DNA from: Bacteroidota bacterium
GTDB taxonomy: Bacteria > Bacteroidota > Bacteroidia > Flavobacteriales_D > Crocinitomicaceae
DNA: 64,000 nt
NCBI GenBank assembly: GCA_024280295.1
Contig: JAJRQK010000039.1
Span: 186,001-250,000, forward strand
Direction of reading: 5' to 3'
In this document: piece by piece, positions 1 to 8,741 of the stretch
How positions within the stretch are numbered: the stretch's first letter is position 1
Layout: every line of letters begins with the position of its first letter
Position numbers and translations under genes: made by a program
Notes under the pieces: model-generated
What the model saw: the letters and a program-made list of their open reading frames with translations, nothing else
The model's database searches: none
Told to the model about the DNA's origin: nothing

Positions 1-890
1 AATACGACGTTCTTATAGCCACCACGATAATTGAATCCGGAATTGATATTTCAAATGCAAACACGATTATTATCAATAATGCTCAAAATTTCGGAATTAG
101 CGACCTTCACCAGTTGCGAGGTCGTGTTGGCCGTTCGAATAAAAAAGCATTTTGTTACCTCATTGCTCCAAGTTCTCACATGATAACCTCAGAGGCACGA
201 AAGCGTCTTGAAGCACTTGTTCAATTTTCTGACCTTGGCTCTGGGTTCAACATTGCCATGAAAGATCTCGACATTCGAGGAGCGGGAAACTTATTAGGTG
301 GAGAACAGAGTGGTTTCATTTCTGACATCGGTTTTGAGATGTATCAGAAGATACTAAATGAAGCAATTGACGAGCTGAGAGAATCAGATTTCAAAACGTT
401 ATTTGCGGATAGAAATAGCGACCAATTGACCAAATTTGTGCGTGATTGCGTCTTAGAAACGGATTTAGAAGTTAGAATTCCAACGAATTACGTGAACAAT
501 GTCGCAGAGCGATTGAGCCTTTATCAAGACATGGATAATCTAAAGAGTGAAGAAGAACTTGATGAATTTTTAATGGAACTGAAAGATCGATTCGGTCCTG
601 TACCCGATGAGGTTGAAGACTTGGCATACTCTTTCAAACTGCGTTGGTTAGCTCAAGATTTAGGTATCGAGAAATTGGTGTTGAAATCTGGTAAAATGCT
701 CGGTTATTTTATTGCTAACCCAAAGTCTGACTTTTATCAATCTCCTGTATTTACTAAGGTGCTAGATTATGTCCAGAAGCATCCAAATGGAGTTAAATTG
801 AGTGAGAAAAACGATTGCTTGCGTATTATTTACAGTGACGTTACGAATCTACATAGCGCGATGGATTTATTGGGAAGTGTGATGAAATAA
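1..890 (+). CDS. mfd: Transcription-repair coupling factor Mfd, C-terminal part (5' end outside window)
   Basis: Superfamily 2 DNA translocase that removes RNA polymerase stalled at lesions and recruits the UvrABC repair system. The reading frame is already open at base 3 and enters with YDVLIATTIIESGIDI, followed by helicase motif VI (LHQLRGRVGRS), so the gene starts upstream of the window. An in-frame TTG at 114 lies inside motif VI and cannot be the true start. After the motor comes the Mfd-specific stretch DLDIRGAGNLLGGEQSG (about residues 90-105 of the visible part) and the C-terminal TRCF domain (about residues 110-290). It ends at a TAA at 888-890, 11 bp before the convergent outer-membrane protein gene. 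Nothing looks abnormal in the visible part. Confidence 0.95.
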   Translation, partial: YDVLIATTIIESGIDISNANTIIINNAQNFGISDLHQLRGRVGRSNKKAFCYLIAPSSHMITSEARKRLEALVQFSDLGSGFNIAMKDLDIRGAGNLLGGEQSGFISDIGFEMYQKILNEAIDELRESDFKTLFADRNSDQLTKFVRDCVLETDLEVRIPTNYVNNVAERLSLYQDMDNLKSEEELDEFLMELKDRFGPVPDEVEDLAYSFKLRWLAQDLGIEKLVLKSGKMLGYFIANPKSDFYQSPVFTKVLDYVQKHPNGVKLSEKNDCLRIIYSDVTNLHSAMDLLGSVMK

Positions 891-901
891 TCGCAAAAAC
901 A

Positions 902-1654
902 TTAAAACAACTGAAACTTCAACGTTACCGATAACCAACCAGCCACACCGTTTTTCTTAATCGATTCTCCATTAACACCAAACCCAGCACTTTCGGCATT
1001 CCAAATTACACCAAACGAATTTTCAGTATCGAATGTGATTGATTCTTGCTCATACGCAAGGTGAAATCCAAGGTTCACATCCACTTTAGGTGCGACATGA
1101 TAATTTACACCTGCTTCAATACCATAACGAGAGAGTATTCGCTGAAATTGTAAATCATAATCTAATGCTAGAGAATAAACATAATTTGCGAAATTTGCAT
1201 TTGGATCAATTGAATTCTTAATGTTATACCGTTGCATTACCTCAAAACTACTCGAAGTATATTTCCAATTTTCATATTCAAGTCCGAGGTAAAAGCTTCC
1301 CTTTCCCAAAAATTTATTTCTCGCAAGATATGTACCTATTCCAACATTGAATTCGTAACCCCTTTGAACTTGTGTCTCAAATCCAAAAAATTCTGCTCGG
1401 TACGGTAGGAGTAACATTCCATATTGAAAATCCACAACATATTGCTCGTTTAATTCGAAAGCTGCTGATAGATTCGGTGTTCCAAAAGCAATACGAACCA
1501 TGTCGAAACCAAGATTCATATTAACGCCTTGAGTGGTGTCGTAAAAAATATCAACATCGGCGAGTTCATCGACTAACTCTTCACCCTGAGACAGGGTATG
1601 AAACGAGATAAAAAGTACTCCTAAAACATTGATGCATTTTGATATCATATTCAT
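902..1654 (-). CDS. Predicted outer-membrane beta-barrel protein, unknown function
   Basis: A 250-residue protein with an N-terminal signal peptide (hydrophobic GVLFISFHTLSQG, cleavage probably near residue 23). The mature part alternates short aromatic-rich strands such as FYLGLEYENWKY and VNLGFHLAYEQ, and ends in the strand VTLKFQLF with a C-terminal phenylalanine, as outer-membrane barrels do. I do not recognise a named family. It is a single gene, convergent with mfd and divergent from the lipoprotein pair at 1853. A TATCTTTG -7 box lies about 33 bp upstream of the ATG. The barrel call is inference from strand pattern and C-terminus. Confidence 0.7.
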   Translation of the reverse strand: MNMISKCINVLGVLFISFHTLSQGEELVDELADVDIFYDTTQGVNMNLGFDMVRIAFGTPNLSAAFELNEQYVVDFQYGMLLLPYRAEFFGFETQVQRGYEFNVGIGTYLARNKFLGKGSFYLGLEYENWKYTSSSFEVMQRYNIKNSIDPNANFANYVYSLALDYDLQFQRILSRYGIEAGVNYHVAPKVDVNLGFHLAYEQESITFDTENSFGVIWNAESAGFGVNGESIKKNGVAGWLSVTLKFQLF

Positions 1655-1686
1655 TTGCTATTACTTAGGTCATTGTTTGAGTGGCG

Positions 1687-1694
1687 CAAAGATA
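1687..1694 (-). promoter_or_regulatory. Candidate Bacteroidota -7 promoter box (TATCTTTG)
   Basis: The minus strand reads TATCTTTG, matching the Bacteroidota TAnnTTTG consensus, 33 bp upstream of the start codon at 1654. No convincing TTTG -33 element sits at the usual spacing, so this is tentative. Confidence 0.4.
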
Positions 1695-1852
1695 TCAAAT
1701 TATTAATGTCTTTGACTTTTACTTAATTGTAACGGAGAATACGTTAGCTTTTGATCATCTTTCACCAGGGTGAATTGCTCAATAAAGTCAGAAATGCATC
1801 CTCTTTCAAACTAAACTCGTATTTTCAACGTTAACAGATACAAATTCTGATC

Positions 1853-2452
1853 ATGCGGCTACTTTTATTTGGGATTGTGCTTATTCTAATTAGTTCATGT
1901 GGACACCACAAGATTCGTTTCACACGTATGCCTGAAGTGATTGAATTATCTCCTAAAACTGTTAAAGACCCTACAAATAATAGGTCTGACAACCAACATC
2001 AATCCTTAGTATCGGAAACTGAAATCGTGCAAACAAGTCACAATTCGTCCCTAATTGATCAAGAAGTCGCTGCTTTAGAACAAGGGTTTTTGGTGATTCC
2101 AAGAACAAAACAAGATTCAACAGAGCTTACTGACACAGAAAAGCAAATTATTGAATGGCAAGCACAAAAGGCTGAACATAATGCTAAGAGATCAACTTTA
2201 AATTCGGCACTGTTCCTTCCAAGCGTAGCGTTAGGGGTAATCTCTTCCTTTCTCATAGGGTCATCAATACCCGCAATTGTTGGTGCTATTATTGGTCTTG
2301 CATTACTTGTTCTTGGCATCCTTTATTATGGAAGAGCTTCAGGGTCTCGTTATATCACCCCAAAAGGAGAGCGGTTTTTAAAGATTGCACTTATTACTAT
2401 GATCCTAAATGGCGCTGCAGTTGCAGTGTTAACTCTTTTACTTTTTATTTAA
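1853..2452 (+). CDS. Lipoprotein with two C-terminal membrane helices (paralog 1)
   Basis: 199 residues. The N-terminus has a lipobox-type signal (LILISSC, Cys 16). The middle (about residues 20-110) is polar and Ser/Thr/Gln-rich. Two hydrophobic segments follow, at about residues 120-158 (with IGSSIPAIVGAIIGLALLVL) and 175-198. It is the first of two tandem paralogs. Both share the start (Cys-Gly-x-x-x-IRFT), a basic Arg-x-Ala/Glu linker before the helices, and a conserved loop SRYITPKGE / SRFITEAGE. The stop codon abuts the next ATG (TAA then ATG at 2453), so the two are surely co-transcribed. A lipidated N-terminus plus C-terminal transmembrane helices is an unusual topology. The function is unknown; the C-terminal part resembles small DUF4190-type membrane modules only in general form. 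Confidence 0.75.
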   Translation: MRLLLFGIVLILISSCGHHKIRFTRMPEVIELSPKTVKDPTNNRSDNQHQSLVSETEIVQTSHNSSLIDQEVAALEQGFLVIPRTKQDSTELTDTEKQIIEWQAQKAEHNAKRSTLNSALFLPSVALGVISSFLIGSSIPAIVGAIIGLALLVLGILYYGRASGSRYITPKGERFLKIALITMILNGAAVAVLTLLLFI

Positions 2453-3034
2453 ATGAGATATTTAATTCCTTTTATAGTCCTCCTTTTTTTTATTGCCACA
2501 AGTTGTGGATATCAGCAAATTCGTTTTACTAAAGTCGCAAAACTTGAACGTGTACAAACCAGCATTACTGACTCGAAGGTAAAACCTACAAAGAATCAAA
2601 TCCGAACAGATGCGATTACTAGTGAGCTGGAACTAGAGAATGAAGTCGTATCGGGGAATGAAATAATCGAAGATCAACCAACAATTTTGGAAGTTCAACT
2701 GGTTGAAAAAGCAGCAATTCCAACTGATACCCTAGATGCTCAATCAGATCTTCCCGAAGATGTTGTTTATCTGGCAAAGAAAGCAGCAAACCGAGCATCA
2801 ACGGCTAAAGCATTATTTATCACTAGTTCTATTTTCCTTTTTATCCTCCCTTTCTTTGCTTTCATTTTTACCTTCATTGGGCTTTGGTTCTACATTAAAA
2901 GTAATCGCTCACGATTTATTACAGAGGCAGGTGAAGCCCACTTACGGAAAGCGAAAATTGCGCTCATTGTTAACATAGCCTTATTCTTTTTGCTTACCGT
3001 TTTATTAATTGGATTGATTTTCCTAGTTTTCTGA
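2453..3034 (+). CDS. Lipoprotein with two C-terminal membrane helices (paralog 2)
   Basis: 193 residues, the tandem paralog of the preceding gene and starting at the base after its stop. Lipobox FIATSC (Cys 18), then GYQQIRFTKVAKLE, a match to the first gene's GHHKIRFTRMPEVIE. An acidic, low-complexity middle region is followed by a basic segment (AKKAANRASTAKA) and hydrophobic helices at about residues 118-150 and 168-192, separated by the conserved SRFITEAGE loop. Sequence identity is concentrated at the lipidation site and the loop between the helices, while the middle has diverged, suggesting that the ends carry the function. No family is recognised. Confidence 0.75.
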   Translation: MRYLIPFIVLLFFIATSCGYQQIRFTKVAKLERVQTSITDSKVKPTKNQIRTDAITSELELENEVVSGNEIIEDQPTILEVQLVEKAAIPTDTLDAQSDLPEDVVYLAKKAANRASTAKALFITSSIFLFILPFFAFIFTFIGLWFYIKSNRSRFITEAGEAHLRKAKIALIVNIALFFLLTVLLIGLIFLVF

Positions 3035-3069
3035 TATCGAACCTTGCACATTTATTCTACTTTTGATTG

Positions 3070-4203
3070 ATGTTGAAAAAGCCTAGAGCGATAGTGTCTG
3101 TTACAAATGACCTTTATACGGACCAACGGGTTCATAAGGTCTGTACTTTTCTTGTCGCTCAAGGTTACGATGTACTCTTAGTTGGACGAAAACGAAAATC
3201 GAGCATTCCTCTTCCCAATAGAGATTATAATACAAAGCGCATCAAACTGCTTTTTGAGACTGGAGCAAAATTTTATGCGTTCTTCAATTTGAGGCTCTTT
3301 TTTTATCTCCTATTCAAAAGATCTGATATTCTTGTCTCAAATGATTTGGATACCCTTCTTGCCAATCATCTAGCAAAGAAATTTAAACGAAACACTCGAT
3401 TGGTTTATGATTCTCACGAGTACTTTACAGAAGTACCAGAGTTAATTAATCGCCCTAAAGTTCAGCGTGTTTGGCTGAAAATTGAGCAAAAAATCTTCCC
3501 AAAACTAACAGATGTATATACAGTGAATAAATCAATAGCTGAAATTTATTCAATAAAATACAACAAGGAAATACGTATTGTTCGGAACATTTCACCACTC
3601 TGGAAAGGAAAAGAAATTAAGTCAAAGCAAGAGCTTGAACTCCCCGAAAAGAAATCACTTATCATCTTACAGGGAGCAGGAATAAATGTCGATCGTGGAG
3701 CGGAAGAAGCAGTTAAAGCAATGAAAACCGTGGATGCCCTACTCCTCATTGTTGGCGATGGAGATGTTGTTCCTCAACTTAAATCCTACGTGAAAAATGG
3801 AGATGAAATACTCCAATCAAGAGTTCGATTTATCGGGAAACAACCTTACGATGTAATGATGAATTATACCTATCATGCTGATATCGGGCTCACATTAGAC
3901 AAACCATTAAGCCTAAATTACAAACTCTCCTTGCCTAATAAGGTCTTTGATTATATGCATACAACAACGGCTGTTATCGCGACTGATATTAAAGAAGTTG
4001 CTAATTTTGTAAAAACACATGGTATAGGAGAAATCCTAGATGAACTAACTGTAGATCGCCTCTCAAAAACATTAACTTCACTGATTAACGACCCAAAACG
4101 ACTTACAAAATATCATGCAAATTGTAAGATTGCTGCACAAACAGAAAATTGGGAAAATGAAACACAGGTTTTAGCTAAAATCTATCCGAAAGTTGAACAA
4201 TAA
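3070..4203 (+). CDS. Glycosyltransferase, GT4-like
   Basis: 377 residues, predicted cytosolic or peripheral retaining glycosyltransferase of GT-B fold. The N-terminal Rossmann half carries NDLYTDQRVHKV and VLLVGRK; a short basic-hydrophobic patch around FYAFFNLRLFFYLLFKRSD could bind the membrane. The middle has LVYDSHEYFTEVPEL, a donor-domain motif typical of GT4 proteins. The C-terminal half carries LLIVGDGDVV and LPNKVFDYM, the usual nucleotide-sugar region with conserved Glu/Asp positions. I start at the ATG at 3070 rather than the TTG one codon earlier. It overlaps the next glycosyltransferase by 11 bp. Donor and acceptor are unknown; the pair may act on the glycan made by the 25-38 kb locus, but that is inference. 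Confidence 0.85.
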   Translation: MLKKPRAIVSVTNDLYTDQRVHKVCTFLVAQGYDVLLVGRKRKSSIPLPNRDYNTKRIKLLFETGAKFYAFFNLRLFFYLLFKRSDILVSNDLDTLLANHLAKKFKRNTRLVYDSHEYFTEVPELINRPKVQRVWLKIEQKIFPKLTDVYTVNKSIAEIYSIKYNKEIRIVRNISPLWKGKEIKSKQELELPEKKSLIILQGAGINVDRGAEEAVKAMKTVDALLLIVGDGDVVPQLKSYVKNGDEILQSRVRFIGKQPYDVMMNYTYHADIGLTLDKPLSLNYKLSLPNKVFDYMHTTTAVIATDIKEVANFVKTHGIGEILDELTVDRLSKTLTSLINDPKRLTKYHANCKIAAQTENWENETQVLAKIYPKVEQ

Positions 4204-5320
4204 ATCGATTCATATCATCTCTTTTGATGTCCCTTTTCCTGCGGATTATGGTGGTGCAATTGATGTCTATTATCGAATTAAAGCATTGAATGAACTAGGC
4301 GTAAAAGTGATACTTCATTGTTACGAATATGGTCGTGGAAGAGCGAAAGAATTGGAAGACATTACTGAAAAGGTCTATTATTATTCACGAAAAAAACGAC
4401 TTGTTGATTGGTTCTCTAAGCGACCATTTATAGTTCAAACTCGGCGATCAAAAGAACTACATTCAAGATTACTGAAAGATGATTTTCCCCTCTTATTTGA
4501 AGGGGTACATTCAACTTTTTGGCTTGATGATGAGCTGTTGAAAAAGAGATTAAAAATAGTGCGAACTCATAATATTGAGCATCTTTATTACGATCATTTG
4601 GCTGAAAACACATCTGGAATAAAGGCATTCTTTTTTCGTTCAGAGGCAAAAAAACTTAAGAAGTACGAGACCATATTAAATCATGCAGACCACATTTTAG
4701 CTATAAGTGAAAATGATGTTAAACATTTTAATCACTTCAAGTCGGAAGTAACGCTTCTTTCTCCTTGTTTCAATGAAAAAGAGATAAAATCGCTAAATTC
4801 AACTGAAAATTACGGTTTATTTCATGGGAACCTGTCTGTTTCGGAAAATTTCATCAGCGCAAAATGGCTAATTCAGCAGGTTTATTCTTCAAGTTCATTG
4901 CGCCTAGTGATCGCTGGAAAAAACCCTAGTGATGAATTACTTGCATTGGCGAATCAGACTATTCAAATTATTGCAAATCCATCAGAAGTGGAGATGAATG
5001 CATTGATTGAGAATGCACGGGTTCATGTTTTACATACCCATCAGTCCACTGGCGTAAAATTAAAATTGATTCGAAGCCTTCAAACTTCTGGAAGTCTGAT
5101 TGTTAGTCCAAAAATGGTTGAAGGAACAAACTTATCAAAGCATTGTATAGTTGTTGACTCTCCAGAAGAATGGGCGAAATCAATCGAGGAAGCAATGAAA
5201 TCGGAATTAAGCAAAAACGACTTTGACAAAAGAGTGAAATTGTTTAACCAGGAGTTAAACACGAAGAAAAACTGCGAGAACAAGATTGTTAAATTATTAG
5301 ATGATAAGATGACAAACTAA
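4193..5320 (+). CDS. Glycosyltransferase, GT4/GT1-like, TTG start
   Basis: 375 residues. Conserved family sequence begins directly after the start (IHIISFDVPFPADYGGA, with the Gly-Gly of the acceptor domain) and no in-frame ATG occurs in that region. The TTG at 4193, overlapping the previous gene by 11 bp, is therefore the likely start and points to translational coupling. The middle has VRTHNIEHLYY and ILAISENDVKHF. The C-terminal half has LFHGNLSVSENF, VIAGKNPS and HTHQSTGVKLKL, typical of GT-B donor-binding domains. It probably works with its upstream partner on the same saccharide. Specificity cannot be read from sequence. Confidence 0.85.
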   Translation: MNNKSIHIISFDVPFPADYGGAIDVYYRIKALNELGVKVILHCYEYGRGRAKELEDITEKVYYYSRKKRLVDWFSKRPFIVQTRRSKELHSRLLKDDFPLLFEGVHSTFWLDDELLKKRLKIVRTHNIEHLYYDHLAENTSGIKAFFFRSEAKKLKKYETILNHADHILAISENDVKHFNHFKSEVTLLSPCFNEKEIKSLNSTENYGLFHGNLSVSENFISAKWLIQQVYSSSSLRLVIAGKNPSDELLALANQTIQIIANPSEVEMNALIENARVHVLHTHQSTGVKLKLIRSLQTSGSLIVSPKMVEGTNLSKHCIVVDSPEEWAKSIEEAMKSELSKNDFDKRVKLFNQELNTKKNCENKIVKLLDDKMTN

Positions 5321-5365
5321 ATGAAAGAAGGATAATCAGACCAACGAATAAAAAAATAGAATTAA

Positions 5366-6787
5366 CTAGTATTTCTTCCGCCTAATATCCAATTTAGTCA
5401 ACACGAAAAACAAGGCAATTCCTGCGATATTAAACAAGGCAAACGGGGCATAAGAAAGCGTAGAAACATCCAAGGTATATGCCATGTAAACTCCAGTCAC
5501 GTGCCATGGTAACAAAGACTCTAAAAGCGTCATCGAATTCTCCATTGATCTTGAAAGAACCGTTCGTGGAATTTTTCGGTCATTATATGATTTTCGAAAT
5601 AATTGACCAACAGTTAAAATTGAAAATGTTCCGCTTCCAGATACCGCATTAAGTGTTGCTCCAGAAAAGAAAGTTGTAACAATAAACCCAAATGTTGACT
5701 TCACTAGAGTAAACAAAGCCTGCATTATTCGGTCGAATGCACCTATTGTTTGCATAAAAGAACCAAATCCAATTGCGAGTATTGTATAAAGTACTGCCCC
5801 AGACATCATACCTTCAAATCCGCCGCGGTTAAGTAAAGTCGTTAGTGTTTTAGAGTAGACCATCTCTGAACTGAGCATTTCCGTAGAAAATCCTGATATC
5901 ATAGATTGCGCACCATCTACAAAAGGAAACCAGTGACTGATCATTCCAACCAAAAGCGCTGACAACGAAGATGCTGTCATTACAATAACTGGACTGTACC
6001 CCTTAAATCCACCGATCAAGACAACTGCCGCAGGAAGGAGCATAAACAAATTGAAAGAATAAATAGAATCGAGCTGAGTCAGAATGTTATTCACTTCGGG
6101 GTTTGCTCCATCCAAGGGGGTAATCGTCATGCCTAAGATCAAAAACCCAGAAATAGCAATTACAGCAGAGATAATGACATTGGGTAGCATTCCCTTTATG
6201 TGTTCATATACCGTAATTTCTGATGCCAATGCACAAATATTCGTTGTGTCAGATACTGGCGACACTTTATCTCCTAGCACTGCTCCAGACAATACTGCTC
6301 CAGCTACCATTTCTAGTGGAATACCAAAACTATACCCAATGCCCATAAACGCAACACCCGAAGTTGCAGCAGAGCCATAACTCGTGCCGGTAAAGACCGA
6401 AACTAAGGCCGTAACGATAAACGCTGTTACCAAAACAAAACTTGAATCAATGACCTGTAAGCCTAGATAAATTAGATAAGGAACAGTACCACTATACATC
6501 CAAGAACCAACAATTCCTCCAATGGAAATCAAGATTAAAATTACAGGGAACGCTTTTCGTATATTCTCTGCAAAATCATCGATCAGTGTTTTTAGTTTAT
6601 ACTTCAAAAAGTAGGCAGTGACCCCGACTCCAATTGTTGAAAGTAAAAGCACAAACTTCAAATTAACACCCATCCATAGGTGCAAGACACCCACCAAAAC
6701 ACCCATGATTAGCATAGGCACAATGGCTAACCCAAGTGAAATTTCATTCACTTTTGATTCCTGATCTATCAGATTGTCTGAATTCAT
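5366..6787 (-). CDS. nhaC: Na+/H+ antiporter, NhaC family
   Basis: 473 residues from the ATG at 6787; a GTG at 6817 would add ten residues but the conserved part does not need them. About 11-12 hydrophobic segments. Family signatures are GTSYGSAATSGVAFMGIG and LSGAVLGDKVSPVSDTTN, the acidic/polar cluster expected for ion exchange in NhaC, and later GSGTFSILTVGQLFRKSY and SMTLLESLLPWHV. It would exchange sodium for protons across the inner membrane. It stands alone, convergent with the glycosyltransferase pair and divergent from the porin at 6992. It could instead be a related member (for example malate/lactate-type MleN); family membership is sure, substrate less so. Confidence 0.9.
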   Translation of the reverse strand: MNSDNLIDQESKVNEISLGLAIVPMLIMGVLVGVLHLWMGVNLKFVLLLSTIGVGVTAYFLKYKLKTLIDDFAENIRKAFPVILILISIGGIVGSWMYSGTVPYLIYLGLQVIDSSFVLVTAFIVTALVSVFTGTSYGSAATSGVAFMGIGYSFGIPLEMVAGAVLSGAVLGDKVSPVSDTTNICALASEITVYEHIKGMLPNVIISAVIAISGFLILGMTITPLDGANPEVNNILTQLDSIYSFNLFMLLPAAVVLIGGFKGYSPVIVMTASSLSALLVGMISHWFPFVDGAQSMISGFSTEMLSSEMVYSKTLTTLLNRGGFEGMMSGAVLYTILAIGFGSFMQTIGAFDRIMQALFTLVKSTFGFIVTTFFSGATLNAVSGSGTFSILTVGQLFRKSYNDRKIPRTVLSRSMENSMTLLESLLPWHVTGVYMAYTLDVSTLSYAPFALFNIAGIALFFVLTKLDIRRKKY

Positions 6788-6991
6788 TTGAGAAAAGTAC
6801 AAATAATAAGCGTGCACTTGATTACATCCAAATTTGAAAATAACATCACTTCAAATAATGAGCAACAAGTTGTCTTTTCAACGCTGTTATTTAGAATCAT
6901 TCAAAATACCACAAATAAGGTATTGTGAAAACTGAACGATCTTCCGTTCTTTGCCCCAAGAGATTTATTTCTTTACAACAAACTCGAAGGC

Positions 6992-8182
6992 ATGACTAAA
7001 AGACTCCTTTTTAGCATTTTATTTCTTATTTCAAGTGTTGCTGTTTTTGGGCAAACATATCTTGATAGCACTGTGAATAGTTCCACTAAAAAAGTTCTAT
7101 TTGCTGACCCTAATACCTTTGCAATTGGCTCTTATGGTGAAGCTCATTACAACCAAGAAATTGTTGATGGAACATATCAAAATGGAACAATGGATTTGCA
7201 TCGAGTGATCCTGTTTCTGGGTTATAAATTCAATAAAAATCTTCAATTCTTTACAGAGATTGAATTCGAGCATGTAAGTGAGCTTTTCGTTGAACAAGCC
7301 TATTTAAATTATAGCATAAACAGTGCATTTAATATAAAAGGTGGGGTTATTCTCATCCCAATGGGGTATGTAAATGAATTCCATGAACCAACTCTCTTTA
7401 ATGGTGTAGAGCGTCCCGATTTTTCAAAATATATACTTCCTAGTACATGGCAAGAAATGGGGCTTGGTTTCCATGGTCTTCTTAAAAAAGTAAATTTAAA
7501 ATACCAGGTTTACATGGTAAATGGATTTATGGGATATGATGGAGCAGCTAAATTTTCGGGGAGCAGCGGACTTCGTGGAGGACGTCAAAAGGGAGCCAAA
7601 GCAACATTTAGATCGCCTTCAATTACAGGTAAAATGACCTTTTATGGACTAAACGGATTACGGTTAGGAATCTCTGGATATTATGGCAATTCTGAGTCAA
7701 TTGCTTATGATGGACTCGATAAAACAGATGAAAGCACAATTAAAACGGCAGATAGTACCAGTGTCGGCATCGCGATGACAGCAATTAATGCGGAGTATAA
7801 TCTTGGTGGTCTTACCTTGAAAGCGGTGGCAAGTTGGACTTCAATTTCCGGCACAGATCAATACAACGACTTTACAGGAGCGAATTTAGGAAGTAAGATA
7901 ATGGGCTATTATACTGAAGTGGCGTACAAAATTAAGATAAAAAAAGATAAAAATTTCCCTCGCTTAATACCATTTGTTCGATACGAAAATTACGATACTC
8001 ATTATTCCGTTCGCGAAGGAATCACAAAAAATGAAGCCTTTAATCGAGAGGTATTAACTGGAGGTCTTGGTTTTCAAATTACACCTGGAACGATACTCAA
8101 AACGGATTTTCAATGGGTAAAAACCGTTGCTAATCCAAAACCAACAAATGTATTTAACCTAGGCTTCGGATACTGGTTCTAA
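6992..8182 (+). CDS. Outer-membrane porin (OprO/OprP-like)
   Basis: 396 residues, with a signal peptide ending at about residue 21 (VAVFGQ). The barrel begins with GSYGEAHYNQEI and continues with regularly spaced amphipathic strands (LHRVILFLGYKF, LQFFTEIEFEHV, LKAVASWTSISG). It ends NLGFGYWF, a canonical outer-membrane C-terminal strand with terminal phenylalanine. Motifs such as GGVILIPMGYVNE and RPDFSKYILPSTWQEMGLG are those of the phosphate-selective-porin-like family widespread in Bacteroidota. It is followed after 1 bp by the FMN-binding protein, so the two are probably one operon. The real solute is unknown. Confidence 0.85.
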   Translation: MTKRLLFSILFLISSVAVFGQTYLDSTVNSSTKKVLFADPNTFAIGSYGEAHYNQEIVDGTYQNGTMDLHRVILFLGYKFNKNLQFFTEIEFEHVSELFVEQAYLNYSINSAFNIKGGVILIPMGYVNEFHEPTLFNGVERPDFSKYILPSTWQEMGLGFHGLLKKVNLKYQVYMVNGFMGYDGAAKFSGSSGLRGGRQKGAKATFRSPSITGKMTFYGLNGLRLGISGYYGNSESIAYDGLDKTDESTIKTADSTSVGIAMTAINAEYNLGGLTLKAVASWTSISGTDQYNDFTGANLGSKIMGYYTEVAYKIKIKKDKNFPRLIPFVRYENYDTHYSVREGITKNEAFNREVLTGGLGFQITPGTILKTDFQWVKTVANPKPTNVFNLGFGYWF

Positions 8183-8183
8183 T

Positions 8184-8741
8184 ATGAGAATTACCTTCAA
8201 CATATCAGCGTTACTTTTTGGCACACTCGTCATGATGGCCTTTGTATCTCCACAGAAGAAGATCGATAAAATTATCTCTAAGGTGTGGAAAGACAAAGAA
8301 GTAACTGCAATTCGTAAGTCTGTTCCTGATTCACTTGAACAGGATATTATGATGCTCAGTGAAGTGGTTTCTGAAGGTAAAACAATAGGGTATGTTTGTT
8401 ACGCAATGGCTTTTGGCTGTCAAATTGGTGGTTGTGCCGCTCCATCAAGTCCAAACGCACAAACCTATGAGACCTTTGACTACATTGTGGTTTACGATAA
8501 TGAATTAAAAATCTTAAAAGTTGATATCGCAGATTATGGTGGACAGTATGGTTATGAAATTTGTCGTAAGAAGTGGTTGTCCCAATTCAGAGGAAAGAAC
8601 GGTGGTTTTGTCCTCGATGGAAACATTGATGGAATATCTGGGGCAACGATCTCAGCTAAATACTTGATAGATGATCTTAACCTGATTGGAGAAAAATTAT
8701 TAGCTCTTGATTTGTCCAAACTCGTTGCTCACAAGTCTTAA
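8184..8741 (+). CDS. Exported FMN-binding domain protein with a Cys-rich insert
   Basis: 185 residues with an N-terminal signal or anchor (ISALLFGTLVMMAFVS). The C-terminal FMN_bind domain ends with DGISGATIS, the flavinylation motif in which ApbE attaches FMN to the threonine of SGAT. The preceding strands (FDYIVVYDNELKILKVDI, WLSQFRGK) match periplasmic single-domain FMN carriers. Unusual is the segment VCYAMAFGCQIGGCA (about residues 71-86), three cysteines where relatives I know usually read a plain hydrophobic strand, plus a fourth Cys in YEICRK. It may bind a metal or form disulfides. Paired with the upstream porin. Probably an extracytoplasmic electron carrier; no ApbE gene is in the window. 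Confidence 0.85.
   Translation: MRITFNISALLFGTLVMMAFVSPQKKIDKIISKVWKDKEVTAIRKSVPDSLEQDIMMLSEVVSEGKTIGYVCYAMAFGCQIGGCAAPSSPNAQTYETFDYIVVYDNELKILKVDIADYGGQYGYEICRKKWLSQFRGKNGGFVLDGNIDGISGATISAKYLIDDLNLIGEKLLALDLSKLVAHKS

Noticed and set aside
6084-6380. A plus-strand frame opposite the NhaC gene
   Set aside because: Antisense to conserved transporter motifs; composition is that of a reversed membrane protein.
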